A DNA stretch of 64,000 nucleotides from JABDGM01 sp963733705 (GCA_963733705.1 CAVTEJ010000033.1:21351-85350); one strand, 5' to 3'; numbered from the stretch's first letter, positions 27,570 to 37,682 are shown. Translations and numbers: made by a program. Notes: generated from the sequence alone by a model not told the origin.

Positions 27570-28364
27570 TCAGTCGTATCCATGCTCTCTGGCAGGAAAG
27601 GAGCCGCCGCGAACTTCGTCGCGATATTTGGTAACGGCGCCGGTGATTTCAGTTTTCAGATCAGCATACGCCTTCACGAACTTTGGCATGTAACCGCTGG
27701 TAATGCCGAGCAAGTCGTGTAGCACCAGCACTTGGCCGTCGCAATCGGCTCCGGCGCCGATGCCGATGGTTGGAATTTTGACTTTCGCCGTGATTTTTTT
27801 GGCGAGGTCGCGAGGAATGCACTCCAGGACCATCGCGAATGCGCCGGCTTCTTCGGCGGCGCGGGCGTCGGCCATCAGTTCGCGCTCGTCGCGCTGCACT
27901 TTGTAGCCGCCGAGCGTGTGGATGCTTTGGGGGCGCAAGCCGCAGTGAGCCATGACGGGAATGCCAGCGCCGACGAGGGCGGCAATCGTTTCGGCCTGTT
28001 CGACGCCCCCTTCGAGCTTTACGGCCTGGCAGCGGGCCTCCTTCAACATGCGGCCGGCGTTTTCGATTGCGCGGTGGCTGCCGAGATGGAAGCTGGGGAA
28101 CGGCATGTCGACCACGACCAACGCGTGCTCGACGGCTCGGCCGACCATTTCGGCGTGGTACACCATTTCGTCTAGCGTGACGGGCAGCGTACTATCGTGG
28201 CCTTGAACGACCATCGACATGCTGTCGCCGACAAGGATGCCTTCGATGCCGGCGGTATCCACGAGGCGGGCCATGACATAGTCGTAGGCCGTGACCATCG
28301 AGATCTTTTTTCCGGCGGCCTTGAAACCGGTAAATTCAGGAACTGTAATCCGCTTAGTCGTCAT
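27570..28364 (-). CDS. panB: 3-methyl-2-oxobutanoate hydroxymethyltransferase
   Basis: PanB transfers a hydroxymethyl group from 5,10-methylene-THF to ketoisovalerate, the first step of pantothenate synthesis. The 264-residue product has the metal and substrate motifs VTAYDYVMARLVDTAGIEGI, LVGDSMSMVVQGHDSTLPVT, VVDMPFPSF, MAHCGLRPQSIHTLGG and TIGIGAGADCDGQVLVLHD. Length and motif order match the family. It starts at 28364 and is divergent from the sialidase gene, with about 100 bases between the two starts. No panC is seen in the window. Confidence 0.96.
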   Translation of the reverse strand: MTTKRITVPEFTGFKAAGKKISMVTAYDYVMARLVDTAGIEGILVGDSMSMVVQGHDSTLPVTLDEMVYHAEMVGRAVEHALVVVDMPFPSFHLGSHRAIENAGRMLKEARCQAVKLEGGVEQAETIAALVGAGIPVMAHCGLRPQSIHTLGGYKVQRDERELMADARAAEEAGAFAMVLECIPRDLAKKITAKVKIPTIGIGAGADCDGQVLVLHDLLGITSGYMPKFVKAYADLKTEITGAVTKYRDEVRGGSFPAREHGYD

Positions 28365-28470
28365 TCGTATGGGTGCTTATATCTCGATTTCAAAGCAAAA
28401 GGCGTCGGTTTCATTGTCGTCTGCATGGCGACGACTGACAACGGCGAGACGCTTGGTTATAAGAGAATGC

Positions 28471-29634
28471 ATGAATGCAACCTATAGACACTGGCGACGT
28501 GCAATTGTTCGGGTGACGCTCTGTGCGGTTGGCTTTGCTCTTACCACTGTCGCAGTCGCGAAAATAAATGAAGTAACAGTCTTCAAGGCGGGCGAGGATG
28601 GTTATCACACGTATCGCATTCCGGCGATCGTGCGAGCGAAGAATGGCGATTTACTGGCGTTTGCAGAGGGGCGTAAGAATGGGCCGGGCGACCATGGCGA
28701 CATCGATATCGTGCTCAAGCGCAGCACCGATGCCGGCGTGACGTGGGGGCCGATACGGCTCGTGCAGGACGATTGGCAAGCGCCGAATTCGAAAGTGTGG
28801 ATTGGCAACCCGACGCCGGTCGTTGATTTGTTGGACTCGGCGCATCCGAGGCGAATCTGGCTGGTGTTCACACGCAGCAATCGGGAAATGTTCGTCATCT
28901 CGAGCGACGACAACGGTGAAACTTGGTCTGATCCACGCAATATTACAGCGACTGCAGGCCAGAAGGATTGGAATTGGTATGCGGCTGGGCCGGTGCATGC
29001 AATTCAACTCACGCGTGGCACGCACGTGGGGCGACTTGTCATTCCATGTGATCATCGGGACGAAGAGCATAATGGCTGGGGCGTACACCTGGTTTATAGC
29101 GACGACCACGGGGCGACGTGGCATCTTGGAGCGAAGGATACACGGACCCAACAGGATTCAATTCATCCGAATGAATGCGTGGCGGTCGAACTTGCGGATG
29201 GTCGCGTGTATGTGAATGCCCGCGATCAGAATGGATTGGACCCAGCGACGCGGTTGGTTGCTTACAGCCGTGATGGAGGTGAGACGTTCGAACGCCCGTT
29301 TGTAGGCGAACCGGCAATCAAGTCGCCTGTTGTGCAAAACTCGCTTGTGCGGATGGCGGCAAGTGATCAAGGAGGGAAACAGAATCTGCTCGTTTACTGC
29401 GGTGCGGGCGACCCGAAACAGCGGCGGGATTTGACGCTATTAACCAGCACGGATGAAGCGAAGACGTGGGGCCAAAAAACAGTGCTGCATCCGGGACCGA
29501 GTGCGTATTGCGATCTTGTGAAGCTGAGCGATAAAAAATTTGGCGTGCTGTTCGAAGCGGGTGGCAAGCTTTACGGAGAAATCCTTTTCGCCGCGGTTTC
29601 GCTCGATGAATTGACGCCGAGGGCGAAGAAGTGA
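28471..29634 (+). CDS. Exo-alpha-sialidase (GH33-type), secreted
   Basis: The 387-residue product has an N-terminal hydrophobic signal (IVRVTLCAVGFALTTVAVA) and then FKAGEDGYHTYRIPAIVRAK, the sialidase FRIP/YRIP motif with its arginine. The Asp-box pattern S-x-D-x-G-x-T-W occurs as STDAGVTW, SSDDNGETW, YSDDHGATW, SRDGGETF and STDEAKTW. The six-bladed propeller length is normal. It would release terminal sialic acid, or act on a related sugar in a planctomycete polysaccharide context. The open frame extends up to 28291 across the panB start, but the signal peptide fixes ATG 28471. No other sugar-catabolism gene is adjacent. Confidence 0.88.
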   Translation: MNATYRHWRRAIVRVTLCAVGFALTTVAVAKINEVTVFKAGEDGYHTYRIPAIVRAKNGDLLAFAEGRKNGPGDHGDIDIVLKRSTDAGVTWGPIRLVQDDWQAPNSKVWIGNPTPVVDLLDSAHPRRIWLVFTRSNREMFVISSDDNGETWSDPRNITATAGQKDWNWYAAGPVHAIQLTRGTHVGRLVIPCDHRDEEHNGWGVHLVYSDDHGATWHLGAKDTRTQQDSIHPNECVAVELADGRVYVNARDQNGLDPATRLVAYSRDGGETFERPFVGEPAIKSPVVQNSLVRMAASDQGGKQNLLVYCGAGDPKQRRDLTLLTSTDEAKTWGQKTVLHPGPSAYCDLVKLSDKKFGVLFEAGGKLYGEILFAAVSLDELTPRAKK

Positions 29635-29732
29635 CGCGGCGATATTCGGGCTGGGAGGGCGAGGCTCCTGCCGAGCCGTTTTGCGCAACCGTGCCGTTCA
29701 GCGGGAGCTTCGCCCTCCCGAAATCGACGAAT

Positions 29733-30743
29733 CTACTGCAACAACTGCTGCAGCGTCTTCGCCAGGCGGTAGCCGGCTTCCATCGCACGGTGTTCGGCGA
29801 CTTCTTCCGCATTGGCTTTGTACTGCGCCGACAATTCGAGCGGGCCAAGATGAGAATGGCCTTCGCGCTCGCTAACTTTATTCAGTACTTCGGGCGTGTA
29901 GGCGTATTTTTTGGCGAGGGCCGTGCTTTCGTCGATCCATTTATCGGGATCGAGGGTCTTCTCGGCTTCTGTGCCATACGGCTGGAGCTTCGGGTTCTGG
30001 TCTAAATCTGTCGCTAGCACACGAAGGGTTTCGTACGGATCGTCGTTGGAAATCTGTTCGTCCCAAAACGCGTGCAGCTCCCATTTGTGCTCGAGCTCAA
30101 GATAGTTGCCGCCGTGATCGTTGCCGCGGAAGCGGTGGGTCGTCATGAGGCCGACCGAGTGGAGCGGCTGGTGCGAATCGCCCGTGAGGTGTAAGAGCCA
30201 GCACAAGGCAACCGCCCGTTTCGCATTCGATTCGCTCTTGTCGGCAATGATGCGTTTGGCGTTTTTGATCGCTTGAAGGATGTTCATGTCCTTGTCGTCG
30301 CGATCTTGGGGTGGCTCACGGCGAAGATTCACTCGCACCTGGCCTTGCAGTTTCTGACGCTCTTCATCGTTCAAGTAAACGGGCTCGTCAATGAAATGCC
30401 ACCACGGCCGATGGAATTCGGTCACATCCTGATGGTTCACACCGTTTTTGGCATCGCGGACTTGATCGGGCCAAGTGGCGGCGTGGGCGAATACCCACTC
30501 ATCTTTCTCGCGTTCGCCTTTGCGCTGAATTTCGCGCGGCATCTCGCCTTGAAAATGCGCGCTGAAGCGTGGATGGTCGCGCAGGAGCGCAACCGCTTTC
30601 GCTTTCGTCGCGGGATCCAGCTGGTCGTACGCGATGAGTGCGACGATTATGTGACCGGGTGAATTCCACGCGATCGCGACATGCGGCGGGATGAAAACGG
30701 CAAGCGAAAGACTTGCCACAACAAACAAGCGGCGAAGATTCAT
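29733..30743 (-). CDS. S1/P1 nuclease family protein, secreted
   Basis: The 336-residue product has a signal peptide (LFVVASLSLAVFIPPHVAIA) whose cleavage exposes WNSPGH, where the new N-terminal Trp and the His are zinc ligands in this family. Other ligands are seen in WPDQVRD, WHFIDEPV, LHLTGDSHQPLHS and GNDHGGNYLELEHKWELHAFWDE, the conserved trinuclear zinc set. S1/P1 enzymes cleave single-stranded nucleic acids and can release 3'-phosphate. Length is a little greater than P1. Its gene ends about 100 bases from the sialidase in a convergent arrangement. Confidence 0.9.
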   Translation of the reverse strand: MNLRRLFVVASLSLAVFIPPHVAIAWNSPGHIIVALIAYDQLDPATKAKAVALLRDHPRFSAHFQGEMPREIQRKGEREKDEWVFAHAATWPDQVRDAKNGVNHQDVTEFHRPWWHFIDEPVYLNDEERQKLQGQVRVNLRREPPQDRDDKDMNILQAIKNAKRIIADKSESNAKRAVALCWLLHLTGDSHQPLHSVGLMTTHRFRGNDHGGNYLELEHKWELHAFWDEQISNDDPYETLRVLATDLDQNPKLQPYGTEAEKTLDPDKWIDESTALAKKYAYTPEVLNKVSEREGHSHLGPLELSAQYKANAEEVAEHRAMEAGYRLAKTLQQLLQ

Positions 30744-30756
30744 GGCAGTTTGGAAG

Positions 30757-30830
<74 letters not shown>

Positions 30831-30874
30831 GATGTGGATTTCCTATCGAAGACCTGTCGCCGCGGCGACCGCTG

Positions 30875-30896
30875 TAACCAACTGAGCTACACGCCC
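30875..30896 (-). repeat. Duplicate of the 5' end of tRNA-Val
   Basis: The 22 bases match the acceptor strand and D-arm of the adjacent tRNA-Val exactly (GGGCGTGTAGCTCAG, then TTGGTTA), about 65 bases upstream of it. The rest of the tRNA is missing, so it cannot fold into a tRNA. Confidence 0.8.
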
Positions 30897-31553
30897 ATCG
30901 AAGCCAGCCACCGATAATGGCGGCCGGAGTGTGAGAGGCCGATTGCGGCAGGCGCAAGGCAGCTTTGTATGATAGCAGCACTCGGTTTTCGTAACAGGGG
31001 TTCGGTATTTCCTGAGCGACCATACATTCTTCAATCGCCATGCCTGCGCATTCTCCGTATTTTATCGTGCGGCGCGTAATTCCCTGACCAGAAACGACTT
31101 CGAGTTGGTAAACCGGGCTTGCAAGCGAGTGGCTGTTTCGATGTAATCTTGGATTCAAGCGGCACGCGCAGGCGGGAAACGCGCTGTCGAGCGATCGGAT
31201 TTAACCGGCGCTTCACGGAACATTCATGGTGGCTCGCGTTTGGCTCGTTCGCACGGTTGCTGCGTTCGACGCTTGATCAAGAAGATCGGGCACAAAACTT
31301 ATCTGTTTGCAATTATGTTTGGCACGACCGTTTCAACTCGCTGGAATTGGCAGAAGCTCTGTTCTTACGGCGAAGTCGTGTGCTTTGTATCGGCGTGGGC
31401 GGTAGGCCTGTTAATCGCAATGCAAGCCCAGCAGCCGAATAATCAAACCGCGACGGCGCGCAACTTTGCTTCTGCGACCGACTCATTGGGCATTCAGGCG
31501 AAGCTTCGCTAGGACGCACGAAGCGCTGGCGCCAATTTGCCGACGAAGGCTGC
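30897..31553. other. Intergenic region, one doubtful ORF
   Basis: About 650 bases. A plus-strand frame of 90 residues (31240-31512) contains a hydrophobic segment VVCFVSAWAVGLLIAM and a polar tail, so a small membrane protein is possible. No ribosome-binding site or motif supports it, and other frames overlap. Confidence 0.3.
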
Positions 31554-32969
31554 CTACGCCGGCTCCGCCGTCACACGACCATGCGCTTTGCCGTTCGTGG
31601 GGTCTGAAGTGGTGTCGGGTGCGGCGATATCGTCTCGCACATCTGCCGGATGCCGACGGCGCAGATACAACTTGATCGGCACTTCGCTGAACTCAAGATC
31701 GTCGCGAAACTTATTCAACAGGTACCGCTGATAAGGTTTCGAAATGAGTGCCGGGTCGTTGACGAATAACACAATCGTCGGCGGTTGAGTGCCGACCTGT
31801 GTCGCGTAGTAAATCTTAGGCTCGCGATTTTGGGCCGGTGGCGGCGAATTTGCACGCAGCGCATCTCGCAGCATGCGGTTGAGTTGACCGGTCGAGACGC
31901 GGGCCCGCGATTGTTTGAACAACATCTGAGCGTGATTGATGAGCGCTTTTACGTTCTTACCAGTTTGGCCAGTGATGAACGCGATTGGTGCGAAACGCAT
32001 CGTACCGAACGAATCTTGCAGGTAGCGCACCCATTTGCCCGTGGGCATCGTATCGACGAGTTGGTCCCACTTATTCACCACGAGAACACAAGGCTTGTAC
32101 TGCTGGGCAATGTATTCGCACAGTTGTTTGTCGACTTTGCTGATTCGCTGCGTGGCATCGAAGAACAAAAACACCACATCCGCTCGGCGAATACTGCGTT
32201 GAGCGCGGTGGGTGCCGTAGAAATCGATGTCAGTCTGCCGACTTTTGGCCCGGCGAATACCTGGCGTATCGATTGCGATAAACGGCTTGCCATCGAGTTC
32301 GAACCGCACGTCGACGCTGTCGCGCGTGGTGCCCGGCACTTCGCTAACGATCATTCGGGGTGCGTTCACCAGCGTGTTGATAAACGTGCTCTTGCCGACA
32401 TTGCGGCGACCAACGATCGCCACCTTCATATCTGGTTCGGTGCCGCCCTCGCTGGCCTCATCTTCCATTGCGGCTGGCAACTTCGAAACGATCGTGTTGA
32501 GCAGCACCGCCTTGTTGCGATTTTGCAGCGTGCTGATGCGGACCGGCTTGCCCGAACCGAGCCGGTAAAATTCGTCCGCCTGCGGATCGAATCGATCGTC
32601 ATCCGACTTATTGGCGATCAAAATGATCGGTACCGTCACGGAGCGCAAGCGTCGGGCGACATCCTGATCGAGCGGCAGCATGCCCTCGCGGGTGTCGACT
32701 ACGAACAGGATTACGTCGGCCGAGTCGATCGCGAGATTGATTTGGTCTTCGATGTGCCGCGTGAGGTTGTCCATGTCGGCGATACCCATGCCGCCGGTAT
32801 CGACCAGCTCAAAGAACCGATCGTTGTGGCACATAAGATGGGTGACGCGATCGCGGGTGACGCCCGGTTTGTCGTCGACAATCGCAATGCGAACCCCGGC
32901 GAGCCAATTCAGCACACTGCTTTTGCCCACATTGGGCCTGCCGACGATAACAGCTTGCGGTACGCTCAT
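31554..32969 (-). CDS. der: GTPase Der (EngA), ribosome biogenesis
   Basis: Der has two tandem GTPase domains and a C-terminal KH-like domain, and is needed for 50S maturation. The 471-residue product has the first P-loop GRPNVGKSSVLNWLAG near residue 9, DTGGMGIAD as G3, ANKSDDD as G4, the second P-loop GRRNVGKSTFINTLV near residue 190, DTPGIRRAK, and VNKWDQ. The KH-like part includes YYATQVGTQPPTIVLFVN, then KPYQRYLLNKFRDDLEFSEVPI. A short C-terminal extension (HPADVRDDIAAPDTTSD) is extra. The second G1 has Arg in place of the usual Pro/Lys, which is not damaging. Confidence 0.95.
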   Translation of the reverse strand: MSVPQAVIVGRPNVGKSSVLNWLAGVRIAIVDDKPGVTRDRVTHLMCHNDRFFELVDTGGMGIADMDNLTRHIEDQINLAIDSADVILFVVDTREGMLPLDQDVARRLRSVTVPIILIANKSDDDRFDPQADEFYRLGSGKPVRISTLQNRNKAVLLNTIVSKLPAAMEDEASEGGTEPDMKVAIVGRRNVGKSTFINTLVNAPRMIVSEVPGTTRDSVDVRFELDGKPFIAIDTPGIRRAKSRQTDIDFYGTHRAQRSIRRADVVFLFFDATQRISKVDKQLCEYIAQQYKPCVLVVNKWDQLVDTMPTGKWVRYLQDSFGTMRFAPIAFITGQTGKNVKALINHAQMLFKQSRARVSTGQLNRMLRDALRANSPPPAQNREPKIYYATQVGTQPPTIVLFVNDPALISKPYQRYLLNKFRDDLEFSEVPIKLYLRRRHPADVRDDIAAPDTTSDPTNGKAHGRVTAEPA

Positions 32970-33345
32970 AACAACACGACAACACGGCGCGAGGTGATAG
33001 ACTCACCTCTTAAGATGTCCAACGGCGGCGTTCAATCCCGGCCGAAGAAGGCCTCCCACAGCCATCGGACGGTCGGCGGGCGAATACCGCGGAAAATTGC
33101 CCACGTAGTTCCTTGGACTCATCATACTTGGCTGTGCGACCCGGGTGTAGCGGCAGGCCGATCAATTTGACGAGCGAAGGTGGTTGCGCAGCAATCAGTT
33201 GCGGCCGGGAAAAACTTGCATTGCCGCCCCTTTGCTCCGCGGACAAGTTGCCTACACTGGCAGCACAGGCGGCCTAGCTAGCTCCGGCACAAGTTTGGCG
33301 GTTTAGGCCGAAAAACCGTTGGCAGGTCGCGAGGATGCCTCCGAA
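32970..33345. other. Divergent promoter region of der and the UDG gene
   Basis: About 375 bases. Nothing but regulatory sequence is expected, and I see no clear motif. CCTACACT near 33250 could be a -10 element for the rightward gene. Confidence 0.35.
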
Positions 33346-34242
33346 ATGATTCCGAACGATCGAAATAAACTGCGTGAGATCGTGCTCGATCGGTTGGAAA
33401 GCTTGCAGCAGGCTGGGGTGCTTCAGCTTCCCAAAGTGCGCGGTGTGGCACCACAAAGCGTCGACGCAGCCGGCCCCCCGCAAGAGTTGACAAACGCTCA
33501 ATCAACCCCGCTACGAGACACTACTAGCGTAAACGCAGTCGCACAAGTCGATTTGGAGAAGCGGCCGGCGGACAAAAAAGCCGCAAAGGAAGCGACGGAA
33601 TCAATGCCAAAAAAATCGAGTTGGCAACCAGCGGCGGCATCGTCGCTCTTTGAGGCCCCCTCCGCCAAGTCAGCCAGCGCAGCGGGCATAACCCTTGAAA
33701 TTCTCCAGCAACAGGTTGCGGCATGCACGCGCTGCAACGAACTCGCGAGTACGCGCACGCAAACCGTATTTGGCGTGGGCAATCCAAAAGCCCGGCTGTG
33801 TTTCTTAGGCGAGGCCCCAGGCGCGGACGAAGACAAAACCGGCATTCCATTCGTTGGGCGCGGCGGGCAACTGCTCACCAAGATCATTGAAGCTTGCAAG
33901 CTGAAGCGAGAAGACGTTTATATCCTGAACATGATCAAATGTCGGCCGCCTGGGAATCGCAATCCTTTACCGCTGGAACTGAGCAACTGCCGTGGGTATT
34001 TAGAAACTCAGCTTGATCTGATTCAACCCGAGTACATTTGCTGTTTAGGCGCAGTAGCCTCTCAGAACTTGCTGGGGACCACCGTGGCAATCGGAAAGCT
34101 GCGAGGGAAGCTTCATTCATTCCGCGGCGCGAAGGTTGTGTGCACTTACCATCCGGCATTCCTGCTACGTAGCCCATCGTTCAAGAAGGAAACCTGGGAA
34201 GACATGAAGCTATTGATGCGTGAAATGGGAGTTGAGTTGTAG
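33346..34242 (+). CDS. Uracil-DNA glycosylase, family 4 (iron-sulfur type)
   Basis: The product (298 residues from ATG 33346) has a non-conserved, Ala/Lys-rich N-terminal 130 residues followed by the family 4 UDG domain: CTRCNELASTRTQTVFGVG with two of the iron-sulfur cysteines, LGEAPGADEDKTGIPFVGRGG as the active-site motif, NMIKCRPPGNRNPLPLE with the third cysteine, then SNCRGYLETQ with the fourth, and TYHPAFLLR as the DNA-intercalation motif. It removes uracil from DNA for base excision repair. The long N-terminal linker is common in planctomycete versions. It is monocistronic, followed by the CBS-domain gene 57 bases later. Confidence 0.9.
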   Translation: MIPNDRNKLREIVLDRLESLQQAGVLQLPKVRGVAPQSVDAAGPPQELTNAQSTPLRDTTSVNAVAQVDLEKRPADKKAAKEATESMPKKSSWQPAAASSLFEAPSAKSASAAGITLEILQQQVAACTRCNELASTRTQTVFGVGNPKARLCFLGEAPGADEDKTGIPFVGRGGQLLTKIIEACKLKREDVYILNMIKCRPPGNRNPLPLELSNCRGYLETQLDLIQPEYICCLGAVASQNLLGTTVAIGKLRGKLHSFRGAKVVCTYHPAFLLRSPSFKKETWEDMKLLMREMGVEL

Positions 34243-34299
34243 GTTTGGTCTCGCGAACTCATCCAATCACCTGCTCACCCACTCGTCTCCGAACTGAAC

Positions 34300-35610
34300 A
34301 TGATTTGGGAAATCCTACTCATTCTCGTGCTGATCCTGGCGAACGGCCTGTTCGCCGCGGCCGAGATTGCGTTCATTGCAGCCCGCAAAGGCCGGCTCGA
34401 GCAGCGCGCGGAAGAGGGGGATCGCAGAGCGCGGCGAGCGCTGGAATTGGCTCGCAATCCAGACCTGTTTCTGCCGATCGCGCAGATCGGAATGACGCTC
34501 GTCGGTGCGCTGGCCGCGGCCTACGGTGGCCATCAAATCGTGCAAGAGATCGGCAAGCTGTTTGCCCGGTCGTCGTGGCCGATTGTCATCGCCCATGCCG
34601 ATGGGCTTGCGCTCGGCCTGTTCGTCGTCTGCTACACGTACCTCACGCTGATTCTCGGCGAACTCGTGCCGAAGCGGGCGTCGCTGCATCGAGCGGAGAC
34701 GCTGGCCATTTTCCTAGCCCCGATCATGCACGCGATTTCGATCGTCGCGCGACCATTTGTCTGGTTTCTAGGGATTTCCAGCACCATGGTTTTATGGGTG
34801 CTGCGGCTTGAGGCGGGCAGCGAACCTTCGGTTTCTCTCGATGATATCGAACACCTGATCGAATCCGGCGCTGCGGAAGGCATCGTCGAACCGCTCGAAC
34901 AAAAACTAGCTCTAGGGGCACTCCGATTGGGCGATCGCACGGTGCGCGACATCATGCGACCGCGAATCGACTTAGATGCGATGGATGTCGACACCCCCGC
35001 CGATGAAATCCTCGGCACCGTGGCAATGGCGGGATTCTCACGCCTGCCAGTGTACGAAGGGGATCTCGATCACGTCATCGGTTTCGTGCACATCAAAGAC
35101 TTGTTTCGCCAAACGTATCTCGGTTGGCCAATCGAGCTGCGAAAGCTCATGCATCCCGCGCTGTTCGTGCCCGAGAATATGACGCTCGATCGATTGCTCG
35201 AGTTATTCCAGGAAAAGCACAATCAGCTCGCAATCGTGCTCAACGAATACGGCGGCACCGAGGGGATGGTGACGCTCGAAGATGTCGTCGAAGAAATTGT
35301 CGGTGAAATGCGCGACGAACATCGCCGGCATGAGGAGCAGAAGTTCTTTCAGCGCGACGATAAATCATGGCTCATCGACGGCACGATGAGCGTGGCAGAC
35401 GTCATCGATCGCCTGGACCTTACTCCCGATGATTCCTGGGAAGGCCGCGGTTTCAGCACGATTGCGGGGCTAATCTTAGACCGGCTTGGCCACATTCCCG
35501 CGATCGGCGATAAAGCCGAATGGGAAGACCTAAAGTTGGAAGTCGTCGATATGGACGGCCAGCGCATCGATCGGGTCCTGGTTACGAAAGACGAAAGCCC
35601 CACTGATTGA
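34300..35610 (+). CDS. CNNM/hemolysin C family protein with DUF21, CBS pair and CorC/HlyC domains
   Basis: The 436-residue product has a DUF21 membrane domain (residues about 1-190: LILANGLFAAAEIAFIAARK, IAQIGMTLVGALAAAYGG, TLILGELVPKRASLHR), two CBS domains (LGDRTVRDIMRPRIDLDAMD, then RLPVYEGDLDHVIGFVHIKD, then FQEKHNQLAIVLNEYGGTEG), and a C-terminal CorC/HlyC transporter-associated domain (WLIDGTMSVADVIDRLDL, ending VLVTKDE). Members are associated with magnesium or cobalt homeostasis. Length is normal. Confidence 0.93.
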   Translation: MIWEILLILVLILANGLFAAAEIAFIAARKGRLEQRAEEGDRRARRALELARNPDLFLPIAQIGMTLVGALAAAYGGHQIVQEIGKLFARSSWPIVIAHADGLALGLFVVCYTYLTLILGELVPKRASLHRAETLAIFLAPIMHAISIVARPFVWFLGISSTMVLWVLRLEAGSEPSVSLDDIEHLIESGAAEGIVEPLEQKLALGALRLGDRTVRDIMRPRIDLDAMDVDTPADEILGTVAMAGFSRLPVYEGDLDHVIGFVHIKDLFRQTYLGWPIELRKLMHPALFVPENMTLDRLLELFQEKHNQLAIVLNEYGGTEGMVTLEDVVEEIVGEMRDEHRRHEEQKFFQRDDKSWLIDGTMSVADVIDRLDLTPDDSWEGRGFSTIAGLILDRLGHIPAIGDKAEWEDLKLEVVDMDGQRIDRVLVTKDESPTD

Positions 35611-35921
35611 CGCACATTCTCCCGTCGTCTGCCTTCCCCCCTCCACACTCCCCCTTCCGCCTTTGCGCTAGCATTCCTCCGACTTTAACGATTGCGCAGA
35701 CCCTTTGGCACGACCTTGCCGGGTTTGCAGGTCGTGATTCTGCCAGCATGAAATCTTGTGTTTTCTCAGGCCACCAAACGCTTTTAGTCGGTGTCGCCAG
35801 TTGCTAAAGTCAAGTTTCAGGCACGCCTGTGGATTGGCGGTATTCGCTTTACCAAAGCGATGGTCAACAGGTGCAATATCCCCCTTGTCTGGCACAATTC
35901 GAACGGTCACTCGTGTCTTTC
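35611..35921. other. Intergenic region
   Basis: About 310 bases before the hypothetical gene at 35922. A frame open across it joins that gene upstream, but its first 31 residues have no support. I see nothing else. Confidence 0.35.
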
Positions 35922-36491
35922 ATGTTTGTCCCCGAATCTTCCAAGTCGGATGAAGTCGATCACCTGCTTCGCAATGCGCAGCTCCGCGATGAGTTGGAAC
36001 CATTGCTCGATGAGTCGATCGACCGCGTGAACCCGACCGCTATGAGCACGCGCAGCGAGAACGAGTTTCTCGAATCGATGCTCGAATGGGAACGGGCGCC
36101 GATGCTTCCGATCAGCCACTGGTTCGAACCGCCGTTGGTTTTGCCACACCCCGATCGATTGGGGCAGCATCAGTTGTCGCTGGTGCTTCGGGCGACGATC
36201 GAAAAGCTGTTCGAAAAGCGCGTCGTGCTCGATTTTACTGATCACCTGAGCGACTATCAGCTCTACGGTTTGATCTTCCGCGATATTATGCCGTCGCACG
36301 AAAAGAAGCTCGAGCGCCGCACGAGCTATCTGCATTGGGATTGTGCAAACATTGAAGAGAATCCCGATATCTGGCTGCGGTATTACGCGACGCCGATGGA
36401 GCGCAAGATGTGGGCGGAGGAATACGATCAGCCGCTACCGCCTCACGATGAGCCGCCATTCCGCCGCGAAACGCCGCGGGCGCCGCTCTAG
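35922..36491 (+). CDS. Hypothetical protein with DExL-like repeats
   Basis: From ATG 35922 the 189-residue product is soluble and acidic, with a helical start (DEVDHLLRNAQLRDELEPLLDESIDRV), a middle where SENEFLESMLEWERAPMLPI is followed by WFEPPLVLPHPDRLG, and a helical-beta end with LEKRVVLDF-like strand and the tyrosine/aspartate-rich YLHWDCANIEENPDIWLRYY. The length and pattern fit an uncharacterised planctomycete family, but I do not recognise a name. It converges on hemW. Confidence 0.65.
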   Translation: MFVPESSKSDEVDHLLRNAQLRDELEPLLDESIDRVNPTAMSTRSENEFLESMLEWERAPMLPISHWFEPPLVLPHPDRLGQHQLSLVLRATIEKLFEKRVVLDFTDHLSDYQLYGLIFRDIMPSHEKKLERRTSYLHWDCANIEENPDIWLRYYATPMERKMWAEEYDQPLPPHDEPPFRRETPRAPL

Positions 36492-36508
36492 TTTCTATAG
36501 TTACTGCC

Positions 36509-37682
36509 TTACAGCATCTCGGGCCAGATCGCATCGCTCACAAACAAGCCTTCGCGCGTGAGCTGCACGCGTTCGCCGTCATCGGCCAAAAGCCCTAGAC
36601 CAACGAATTTCTGGAGTGGCGCGGAAATCAGTGCGTCAAGCACGTGGTTGGTGCGTTTTTGAAACGCGCGACGTGATACGCCTTCGATTCGTCGCAGGCT
36701 AAACACCAAAAACTCTCGGGCGGCAGCTTCGGGTGCGAGTTCTTCTCGTTCAGCCACCGGCGATTTACCGTCGAGGACGGCCTTCAAATACGAAGTCGTG
36801 CTACGAATGTTCGTTTCTCGAACGCCGTCTACGTACCGTGCTGACCCCGGGGCCAGCCGCGTAGTAGCCATCGCCTGACCAATAGACTTGGTTATGCCGC
36901 GATCGGCGACCGGGCCGAGCGAAATTCGAAATCTCGTAGTGCTCGAAGCCGGCGGCTTTCAGCCCGTCGATCGCCAGCGCATACATGTTCCGCTGAAGTT
37001 CTTCTTCCGCTTCATGCAAAGCGCCTCGAGATTTGCGGTTCCAGAATTGCGTACCTTGCTCGAACGTGAGTCCGTACGTCGAAACATGATCGGGTGCGAG
37101 CGATATCGCCATTTCAAGGTCGGTGCGCCATTCGGCGAACGTTTCGCCCGGCGCGGCAAAAATCAGGTCGAGCGAAACTTGCATCCCCGCTCCGCGAGCG
37201 AGTTCAACCGACCTTCGTATATCGGAAGCCTCGTGGTCGCGTTCGAGCAAGCGGAGTTTTTCGGTTCGAAATGATTGGCTGCCAAGGCTGAGCCGAGTTA
37301 CACCGAGCCCCCTTAGCGTGTCGATCATTGTCCCATCGACATCCGCCGGGTTTGCCTCAACAGTCCACTCATACCCGCTCGCGAGCGGATGCCATTTCAA
37401 CACGCTCGCCCCTAGTTCACGAAACTGAGTCGGCGACAAATGTGTCGGCGTGCCGCCGCCAAAGTACAACGTATCAACTTCGCGAGTCTCGCCCAGCCGG
37501 GCTAATTCCATCTCAATTGCTTGCAGATAATCGGAAATCAAATCATCGCGGCCCGCCACGAGTGTGAAATTGCAATATCCGCAATGATGCCGGCAGAACG
37601 GCACGTGAATGTACGCGGCTCTTGGTTGCCGTCGGAAGGAAGTCGGCGATGTTTCAAGTTCGCTATTTAATGCGCTGCCCAT
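36509..37682 (-). CDS. hemW: HemW-type radical SAM protein, apparent frameshift in the C-terminal part
   Basis: The 5' frame (37682 to about 36855) gives AAYIHVPFCRHHCGYCNFTL with the CxxxCxxC radical SAM cluster, VDTLYFGGGTPTHLSPTQF, VEANPADVDG, GVTRLSLGSQSF, and the substrate region SLDLIFAAPGETFAEW and FEHYEISNFARPG. The family C-terminal part is in another frame: SARYVDGVRETNIRSTTSYLK, a helical block, and an end VSDAIWPEML at 36509. One extra base in the CCCCGGGG run at 36844-36852 would cause this (total length 3n+1). HemW is a heme chaperone; it lacks coproporphyrinogen oxidase activity in the organisms studied. The joined length (about 391 residues) is normal. Confidence 0.9.

Noticed and set aside
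31785..33170. A 461-codon open frame opposite der
   Set aside because: Der has both GTPase domains intact; the antisense product has no motif.
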